Assembly: GCF_918797505.1 (NCBI RefSeq)
Contig: NC_092796.1
Span: 57,070,851 to 57,134,850 of the forward strand
Length of the DNA: 64,000 nucleotides
From: Bemisia tabaci
Taxonomy: Eukaryota; Arthropoda; Insecta; Hemiptera; Aleyrodidae
Direction: 5' to 3'
The notes under the pieces were generated by a model. It did no database searches and was not told the DNA's origin. It saw only the letters and a program-made list of their open reading frames with translations. Every line of letters starts with the position of its first letter. The stretch's first letter is position 1. The position numbers and the translations under genes were made by a program. This document shows, one piece after another, positions 56,366 to 64,000 of the stretch.

Positions 56366-57030
56366 ATCTAAAGTGTAAACGCGATGCAACTGTTCGCGCA
56401 AGATGGATGTCCATATTCCATATGAAAAAATTAAGACGCGATGGCGTGAGTCGTAAACTCACATTGCTCTCCTCTATGCTATTAGTTTGAGGCACCATCA
56501 CGTATAAAACAAACGGAAACAAACACAATATGGAAATACAGCGAGGAAAAGGATACGCGTTTACGACGGCGCAGAGATACAACTATTCGTACTTGATGGA
56601 CGTCCGTGCTGCATCTGAAAAATTGAAGGCGCGATGACGCATAGCGTGAGCTCTCAGTGTTCTGCTATATTCTGCCAATGAGGTGTCGCTCAGATTCAGG
56701 AGAAAAGTTAAAAAAGAGGCCCGAATACATCTCTCCTACCTTCGGCTGTGTTACTCACGTGGTGCTTGAAGCACCATCATGAATAAGACAGACGGAAACA
56801 AACACAGTATGGGAATACAGCGAGGGAAAGGATGCGCGATAACGACGGCGCAGAGATACAACTATTCGTACTTGATGGACGTCCGTGCTGCATCTGAAAA
56901 GTTGAAGGCGCGATGACGCGAGGCGTGAGTTCTCAATGCTCTACAATATGCTGTCACTATGAGGTGCCGCTCAGATTCGGGAGAAAAGTTAGAAAAGAGG
57001 CCGGCCCAAACACATCTCTCCTACCTTCGG
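56366..57030. repeat. About 280 bp tandem repeat R3, second cluster
   Basis: Two good units with ACGACGGCGCAGAGATACAA at 56563 and 56842 (period 279), and a decayed unit before them from about 56366. They share TTGATGGACGTCCGTGCTGC, TTGAAGGCGCGATGACGC and ACATCTCTCCTACCTTCGG with the 28938-29420 cluster. Confidence 0.75.
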
Positions 57031-57524
57031 TTGTGTTGATACTCGTTCTTTTTTCTTTTTTCAGGTTCTTGTGTAATTTTTTTTAGGATGGATTTGCAGA
57101 CCCAGACCCAAGTCTTAAGCTCATGTAAACCGCAGCATTGGGTCGATTCTTTTGGAAATAATGGTGCTTAGATGCGTCTAGTGGCAATTTTATTTATGTT
57201 TTTTTTTTTTTTTTTTTTTTTTAATTGTAGAAGTCTGTCAGTTACTTCAATAAGTTCAATTTTGCAATTTTTACTCAATAAAATTAATAAACTTTGAACC
57301 TGAAAATAGCGTAAACTTGCGCTGCTTTGCCAAAATTTTCTGAACCCCTCTCCACAGAGGGTAGATGCCTAACCAGGAAATATCACATTACGCCCCTTTA
57401 ACCAGCCAAGGGTCTACGCCCTCAGATGCGAGCCAGTCCGACCCTGCGATGGAAACAGGTAAACGTAAATTGATTGACGTAGATCCGGTAGATAAATAAT
57501 GGGAAAAGAGTTTCGTTTTTATTT

Positions 57525-57800
57525 TTTGATCGCATTTTCTTGATCGAAACAATTGAGGAGCTTTCCGGAAAAAGGGCACATAGCAAAAAATAGCGTTGAA
57601 AAAAATGCATTTTAAGCTTCCATCATTAATTTCCGGCCACGGATGATACCTTTCATCGCAGCTTGGACTCCCGATCTCGAACGAAAGTCACTGTCAGTGG
57701 CCATTGGCCATAGAGTAATGATCAAAACTTCAAATGCATTTCTCTCAAACGCAATTTTTTTGATATGTGCCCTTTTTCCGGAATGCTCCTCAATTCTGGT
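57525..57800. repeat. MITE-like palindrome
   Basis: CAATTGAGGAGCTTTCCGGA and AAAAGGGCACAT at the left are mirrored by ATGTGCCCTTTTTCCGGAAT and GCTCCTCAATT at the right, with GATCGCATTT / AAATGCATTT inside. A 24-base poly(T) run lies just before, at 57199-57222. Confidence 0.55.
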
Positions 57801-59879
57801 CCATTACCTCGATATATTCGGAAAAATTACGCAATTGATGATGAGAGCAAGTATTAAAATTAAAATTATAATTTATTACAAAGCGTCCAGACCCGTTCTT
57901 CAGTCATGAGCTTCTCGCTAGTGAGGAACAATCAGCACAAAGGTAATTGCAAAAAAAATAAAAAAAAAATAGAAATAAAAAATAAAATAAAATCAAATGA
58001 AAAAAATTTTAAAACGACGACAAAATTATGAAACAGCACGACGGAATTTTCTCGCAAACTCAGTTTTCAAAATGCATGCCTATACCACTACTTCCCGTCC
58101 TAGTTTAGGTTGAAAAAACTGGTTCGGTCTATATTTCAGATTTTTTAAAATCGTGTCTTTCTAAACTTACGAGGAATAGGTCTTAGCGCAAAAAATAAAA
58201 TCGCAAAATCGAGGCGCACCATCTTGAGGTGACGTGAAACGGTGAAACACCCAACACCCCCCCCCCCCCACCTCTCCTGAGCTACTTGATTATCTACGAC
58301 AAAAACCAATGACACGAGTGTGCATCTTTATTTTCAAGGTTATCAAATCTGAAACCTAAGCACTGAATTTTAGCCATGAATGAATAGAATTACTTGGAAC
58401 TTACACTTTCCACCTCGAAAAATTTGCCACCGACATGATTACACATAATATAATTCAATCAAACATTCAATACTTTAATCATAATTATATGATACTTGTG
58501 AATTTTGACACAATAAATTTTGGAGGTTACTTTGTTTTGGCAACATTAACAGCTGATGAAGAATGACTTGTGAATGGAGCGTCCTTTCCAAGTACATTGA
58601 TAATTACTTTCGAGAAAACATGCTCATCTCAAGGAACTGCTTGGAGCAGAAATACCGTATTGCGACGTTTTGCAACTTCCGCAGTATTTCTTTATTTTCA
58701 GTGAGGCTGATGTTGTGTTTCAGAAAAAATTGTATCAAATGTCGAATGAGATGTAAGGGAATTTTGCGGCAAATGTCACTGGACAACTTTTATAGGTTAT
58801 TGTGTCCTTTTTTAAAAAAAATAATGAATCGTTCATCAAAATGTAGAAATTTTGAATGTTACAATAGGAGCCACTTTTTTATGGTCTCAACCTCCAAGTA
58901 CATCTAAAACGCTTTGTGCTCTGAAGTCATTTAAATAAATAGATAAAATTAAATGAGATCGATTAATTATTAAATTTTAATGTATGGTTGCCACAAACAT
59001 CCTGAATTCGTGAATAAAATCGAGAAATGCGTATTTCCAGTGGAACAATAAAAATCTCCGATCAAGTTTTGCTTTTTTAATAGGAGGCTTTTTGGAGGAT
59101 TATTTTAATAAGTGGAGACCATTCATTTATCAAAAAATATTCCCCTCAAAGAAAAGAAAAGAAAACCTGAGACTTAGACTGGAAAACTGATTTCACACTA
59201 TCGTAGACTTACTTTGAAGATCCATTTGAGGCACTACTAGGCCGATTTCAAATTTTCTTTTACTCGACTTCTTATGCCAGGGCAGAGTTTTATAAGCCCT
59301 TTTAATGAGACCCACGTAAGTCAATGCCCTGATTACAAGCTTTGATCGTAAAAATGGTATCAGTTTTATTTGAGAGAGATTAAATTAGCGCGTGCGATTG
59401 CGATTGCGTCCCGAGCGGAGCACGAGTTAATTGCTAAGTAGAAAAAATGCATGAAGTCATTAGAAAATTCGATTTTTATCGGCAGTTTGATCATGTTTGA
59501 GGGTTCATACGGTATTTTTTCTTATCACGACAGATTTACAATTTTTGCAGGCCTCAAGTAAACTCCGCAGAATAAACGAAATGGATCCTTGTGACGGATT
59601 AAATTATTTAAAAATGCAGAATGCGAAAGAAAATATATAGCGAGTTTAGTGAATTTTAAGGTAGGCTCGCACCTACCTAAAGTTTTTTTCAAAATCATAG
59701 AATTCGTTTTCCCGCATTTTGTACTTTTTGCAGCGACAAACATCGTAATCCCTAAAGGCGATTAATCTCCAAAGTTATTCCGCTAAATTTTATTCGGGGT
59801 TTGAAAAAATTGTCCTTTATAAAATTCTATATACGAGATGGATTTCTTGAAGCTCCCTCAGTCGCGATTTAAACCATAT
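57801..59879. other. Non-genic sequence
   Basis: A 114-codon plus-strand frame at 58563-58907 has no recognisable domain or splice context. A C run lies near 58258. An R7-like end (TTCATACGGTATTTTTTC) lies near 59504. No gene supported. Confidence 0.4.
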
Positions 59880-60135
59880 CGATTGATGGAACTACCAGAC
59901 CACGTATCTCGTTTGCAATGCTTAAAAATCTCCGCTCCCATTGTATTATTTTGAAGAAGAAAAAATCATAATCTTTTCTTGAAATTTTCCTAGAGTTTTC
60001 ATCGCACAGAGAAGAAAAATCACGGAAGTTATCAAGAATTGACGTCGAGTATTTTTCTATTTTAAAAATAAAGTATGATAAGAAGTCTACACCGCCGCAA
60101 ACCGAGATATACCTGGTCTGGTAGTTTCAACGTCT
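59880..60135. repeat. MITE family R1, copy
   Basis: GATGGAACTACCAGACCACG and TATCTCGTTTGC at the left are mirrored by GCAAACCGAGATATACC and TGGTCTGGTAGTTTCAACGT at the right. Confidence 0.65.
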
Positions 60136-60806
60136 GTGAGACCTCCTCACATAAGAAAAGGAGCTGTAAGGAACGACTTGGAATACAACCCCGAGTGTCC
60201 AACCCTGTTGAAGAACAAGAACTGAATATCATGGCAACCGTGTGGCCGGGTCCCACACAAGAAGGGACGTTGGTAGGTGCTGCACCACGCGGTCTGTGAC
60301 GCAAAGAGGAAAATCGATAGGGGAAGTTGCAGCTTTCCCTATCATCCCTCCTGCCCGCGTGAAAGGGCGGGTTCCTGCGCGCTGCTTATATTGTGTTTAT
60401 TTTCTTCTTTTTCTTCGTTAACTAACTTCGCCTTCGGGTGTCAGTACATACACAAGCCTAGTTTCGTTGAACTTTCACCGAGCAAAATATATTCTAATTT
60501 TTGTTGATTTTAAGTAATGGGTATTGCTATTTTGTTTCCTCCAGTTTTTCTCACTGCTGTTTACAATTCGGAGCCGCGCGCGATCCTTAGCCTCAAAGTG
60601 GTTTTTGCGGGCGGAATGTGGAATTATAGGTCAAAGTAAACTTGTTTGAATGTGTGGTGGTGTGCTTTCACTTGGATGAGATGCCATTGTGGAAATGAAG
60701 ACAAAATGCTGAACTATAAATCTGTAACGTGATATTATTTCATTTGAGCGCTATTTCGTGTTATTGTGAATGAATGTTCATTATGGAACTTAACCTAGTT
60801 GAGTAA
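60136..60806. other. Non-repetitive stretch before the exon candidate
   Basis: Moderately GC-rich in parts (60230-60390, 60560-60620). No exon assigned; could hold a promoter if 60807 is a true start. Confidence 0.25.
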
Positions 60807-60867
60807 ATGTCAATATTGGACTCGGAGGATTACCGTGACATTTACGTCACCCTACCACTACGCAAAG
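60807..60867 (+). CDS. Possible first coding exon of an unidentified gene
   Basis: ATG followed by 20 sense codons (MSILDSEDYRDIYVTLPLRK) and one base, then donor GTAGGT. An in-frame TAA lies directly upstream of the ATG. The upstream 60540-60650 stretch is locally GC-richer. No following exon could be recognised in the remaining 3 kb, so this is only a candidate. Confidence 0.22.
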
Positions 60868-61847
60868 GTAGGTTGATTTCAAACTCCAAAACTTACAAAA
60901 TTCTCTGCTTTTTGTTTGGTTATGCGTCGACAGATTTTGCTATTCCAATCTGATTCGGATCTAAAAACGCGACTTTTAAGGTAACTAAACTTACCGTTTG
61001 CCTTTCTTTAATGGCTGATCGAACAGTTTTTGTAAGCGTAGACACCACCTTCTAAGGAGTTTGATTTCAGAATTTTGCATTTTCAATGATGACACATTTA
61101 CGATTTTTCTCTGAGCAATGTGCTTTTGATTTTGCAAGTTCATGATAAAGATATAGTTTCCCCAGTTTTCTGATCAAATTGCTCAAGGATAAAAGTTTTT
61201 GATGTCAGGTGAGGTACCTTTGAGGTGTTTAGTGTCATAGTATTTCCTCATACATGTGCAATAGAAGTATATGTACAAAAAAGAACTACATACACAGGAT
61301 TTGCGTGATTCGTAGTTTCTTGTGATTTAAAGCGTTTGCACATTGTTGTTTTTGACATAAATGTATGTGTGTCCACGATATCTGTCATCAGATTCACGCA
61401 TTACTGTCTATTGGCCCTATCGAAATTGAATCAGTGAGAACGAAAACACACCAACTCGGTAACTCGAAAATGCTCAATTTTCATTAAAGACAATCAATTT
61501 ATATAAAGGTCATTGAAGTTAGGGCATATGTTTAAACTCAGACCTTTAAAGTGTCCTTAAGTACTTGTCTTTCGACACCAAAAATATTTTCTTAGACTAA
61601 CTCTTACACTTACTGTGCAGTTTTGTGTGGGTCTTGATTATTTTAATTTTTCGAGTTGGTGTGTTTTCGTTCTCACTGATCCAATTAATAAAGCGAGATA
61701 TATGTGTGTCTTTCGAATAATTCGTGCTTTTCTGTACGTTTCTTGCCTACGCAGCAAGATTGAAGGGGAACCTCGTGTTCAGGATATCTGTAAATGGGTT
61801 CGTGCCACTGTCTATTGGCTCAATCAAAGTTGATACAGAGAGATGTA
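60868..61847. other. Unassigned sequence
   Basis: GAACGAAAACACACCAACTC at 61439 recurs inverted as GAGTTGGTGTGTTTTCGTTC at 61654, marking a fold-back of about 240 bp. No exon found. Confidence 0.4.
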
Positions 61848-61849
61848 CG

Positions 61850-62337
61850 TCAATGGTGAAACTCCCAACCACGTATCTCGTTTGCATTTTTTACAAATCT
61901 CCGCTCTCATATTTGATTTTGTTAAAGAAGAACAATTTTAGCATTATTTTTTCAAGTTTTTTTTTCTAATTTACTTCGCACAGAGAAGAAAAGTCACGGA
62001 AGATTTTAAGAACTGACGTTGAGTAGTTCACCCTTTAAAAAGATAAAGTATGGCAGGAAATTTGCAACACTGGAAGAAAAGTCTCCTGAATCCAGAGTCT
62101 CTTGGAAAATTTGACAAGAAAAAATACTCTTGATTCAATCGGATTTTTGTTTGAATCTAAAGGAAATCTGCTATGATTTAGAGTCTTGACTCTCGATTCA
62201 AGCAAAAATCCGGTTGAATCAAGAGTATTTTGTCTTGTCAAATGCCTCAAGAATCTGGACTCTAGATCTAAGAAACTTGTTTTTCCAGTTTAATGTCACA
62301 AACTGAGATACGTGGTTTGAGAGTGTCATCGTCGATG
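61850..62337. repeat. MITE family R1, copy interrupted by an insertion
   Basis: TCAATGGTGAAACTCCCAAC and CACGTATCTCGTTTGC at the left, ACTGAGATACGTGGTTTGAG and GTCATCGTCGA at the right. The expected 250 bp is extended by the 62069-62289 insertion. Confidence 0.65.
62069..62289. mobile_element. 221 bp palindromic insertion
   Basis: Ends ACTGGAAGAAAAG and CTTGTTTTTCCAGT. Inside, TACTCTTGATTCAATCGGAT is mirrored by CCGGTTGAATCAAGAGTA. Confidence 0.65.
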
Positions 62338-62349
62338 TGTGTTTTTTGA

Positions 62350-62503
62350 GGAGATAATTGAATCACATTTTGCAATAAGGAACCACTACCTCTGGCTCTT
62401 CCATAAAAGCACCTCTCTGCATAGGGAAACAAATGGCACTTATATTGTCTCTAAAATGAGTAGAAATAGTGGTACCTTATTGCAAAATATGATCCATAAT
62501 TAT
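62350..62503. repeat. MITE family R2-like, copy 6
   Basis: CACATTTTGCAATAAGGAAC and CTCTGGCTC at the left are mirrored by GGTACCTTATTGCAAAATAT at the right. A variant with AATAAGGAACCACTA in place of AATTAGGAACTAC. Confidence 0.55.
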
Positions 62504-62624
62504 TTGTCCACCTCGGTATGTTATTTTGCCTACGCGGTAGTATTGAAGGCGAGCCTTAAGTTCGCGATATCTGGATACGGGTTATTCAAAAGTCACGCAC
62601 CACTGCACTGGCCATAACTTTAGT

Positions 62625-62760
62625 TCTAATTTGATTACATTTTGCAATAAGGAACCACTATTTCTGGTTCTACAATAAAAGCACATATCTGCCTAGGGAA
62701 ACCTAGAGCATGTATGCTGTTTCTAAAATGGGCCGAAAATGGTCAAAAATTTCAAATGGC
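62625..62760. repeat. R2-like left half, copy 7
   Basis: ACATTTTGCAATAAGGAACC followed by ACTATTTCTGGTTC; no matching right end, so truncated. Confidence 0.5.
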
Positions 62761-63260
62761 CACCCCCCTCATGGCCAGTGGTGCGTAACTTTTGAATAAC
62801 CCTGTGCGGTCTATTGACTCTATCGTAGTTGATAGAGAAAGATATATTAGTGTTTTCGAAGAGATATACGTATAACGTAAGTTACCGCAGTCTGCATAGT
62901 GGATTGTGCGTGTTTGCATGGTACCTCTCGTTGAGGCCTCCTGTCTTAGTCCTTCAAGCACTTAGACAATACGAAGCCTTTGAAATGAGATTCGATATCG
63001 TTGGTCGAATGTTCATGAGTTTCGCACGCCAACGTGCATGCTCGGGAGCCAGATCCTAGTAGTAGATCTATCCGCTCTCCCGGTGCAAAAGTTGCCTCCC
63101 GATCCAGAGAAGTCAGAGGGTGTTTTACGATGCAAGTTTTGGCACTTGATTACCCGGAACACGCGAGCACGCACTTTTTAAGACACGCAAATCCCTGTCC
63201 CTGGGGGTTGCCGATTTCACGGGCAGTGCTTCGGGTCAAAAAGTGGCGAGCCAAAACTCA

Positions 63261-63545
63261 TGCCGCAATCACACGCTGAATGTGGGAGCTGAATGTGGCT
63301 TGAATGGTCAATGTGGTCATCGGCCCGATGCCTGAATTTTGCGCGTCACGCGCAAAATTCAGCAACGATTCTCAGCAACCATCGGACAAATGTTGAATTT
63401 GTCTGAATTATTCGAGTAGATTTGATACACATCTGGATGAAAATAACTCGAATTTGCTAAATTTTAGCCGTTGGGCCGTTGGCCGTTTAGCCGATGACTG
63501 TTGACTTCCACATTCAGCTGCTAAATTCAGCGTGTGATTGCGGCA
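63261..63545. repeat. MITE-like element
   Basis: TGCCGCAATCACACGCTGAA and TGTGG at the left are mirrored by CCACATTCAG and TTCAGCGTGTGATTGCGGCA at the right. TTTTGCGCGTCACGCGCAAA inside is a further perfect hairpin. Confidence 0.75.
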
Positions 63546-63919
63546 ATAGAGAGACGCTTTTGAGTCGATCGATCGATTGGAAAAATCGATTTGATTTAGG
63601 AAGTTTTCTCTGAAATCCTCGATGAATCCAGGATGTTTTAGTCGTTTAGGTGTTTGTGCACACACTTTGTTGAAGCTCTGAATGAATATTGCTGATTGTT
63701 TTTCTCTTCCAGTCTGCCATACTTATCTGGAACGAACTTTCGCAGTGGCGTGGTGTGCTCTGCAATATAGTATGGATTGATCTCCCATTCAGTCCTATGG
63801 AAAAGGATCAATAAACAGGGGTGTTCCAACGAACACCTTAATAATCGATTCTTACCATAGCTTCACATGGGGAAATATCGATAATCGATCATTCTGGCTG
63901 AGCTATTCTCTCAGTGATT

Positions 63920-64000
63920 TTTTTAACTACATTTTGCAAAGTTGGAACTACGATTTCTGGCTCAGATAAGAAACAAAGTATATACCATTAGTTCCCCCCA
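63920..64000. repeat. MITE family R2, copy cut by the window end
   Basis: ACTACATTTTGCAAAGTTGG, then AACTACGATTTCTGGCTC and AGAAACAAAGTATA; the right half lies outside the window. Confidence 0.6.

Noticed and set aside
58563..58907. 114-codon frame
   Set aside because: No recognisable domain, biased to Cys/Arg/Phe as random AT-rich sequence, no splice context.

Overview
The window is eukaryotic, AT-rich and intron-rich. Three split protein-coding genes and one very long intronless reading frame sit in DNA dominated by short palindromic (MITE-like) transposable elements. Two diverged facilitated trehalose/sugar-transporter (Tret1-like MFS) genes lie in tandem beside a DM9/DUF3421 gene. A mariner-type element with TA target sites and a Helitron-type element with A/T target are also present. 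Together these point to an insect, most likely a sap-feeding hemipteran; a whitefly is my guess from general impression, not a proven assignment. There is no bacterial operon, CRISPR array, rRNA or convincing intact tRNA.

Layout: 1-5257 is non-genic, with nested elements (one 1.33 kb insertion at 3759-5086). Sugar-transporter gene A occupies 5258-14619 on the minus strand (six coding exons, 460 aa). About 2.3 kb separates it from sugar-transporter gene B at 16928-31588, also minus (six coding exons, 468 aa). All splice phases agree, except that B exon 1 must use a weaker donor. The paralogs share every intron position but one: A has its fourth intron between TM7 and TM8, B has it just before TM7. 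B's introns carry a mariner-derived fold-back (23397-24402) and a 1.42 kb G/C-rich palindrome (26951-28370). From 31.6 to 38.5 kb there is a CpG-rich island (about 33180-33330, a possible upstream region of gene B) and a cluster of one MITE family.

Gene C (38507-43563, minus, four coding exons, 155 aa) is a two-repeat DM9 protein whose first coding exon holds only 7 coding bases. Its introns contain an element with inverted arrays of GTCCAC words (40092-41538). A 3.6 kb non-autonomous Helitron candidate lies at 44436-48046, followed by a three-level nest of elements at about 49205-50400. Gene D (51111-54797, minus) is a 1228-codon reading frame with degenerate Cys/Glu/Lys repeats of about 20-22 residues and an Arg/Ser-rich C-terminal part. 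I do not recognise its family, and it is the least explained gene here. From 54.8 kb to the end I see only repeats, a roughly 280 bp tandem array, and one weak first-exon candidate at 60807-60867 on the plus strand.

Genes A and B probably move trehalose or other sugars across the plasma membrane. Gene C belongs to a family with lectin-like members. Nothing in the sequence shows that the four genes act together. The main biology of the window is transporter duplication with an intron-position change, and dense, repeatedly nested transposon insertion.
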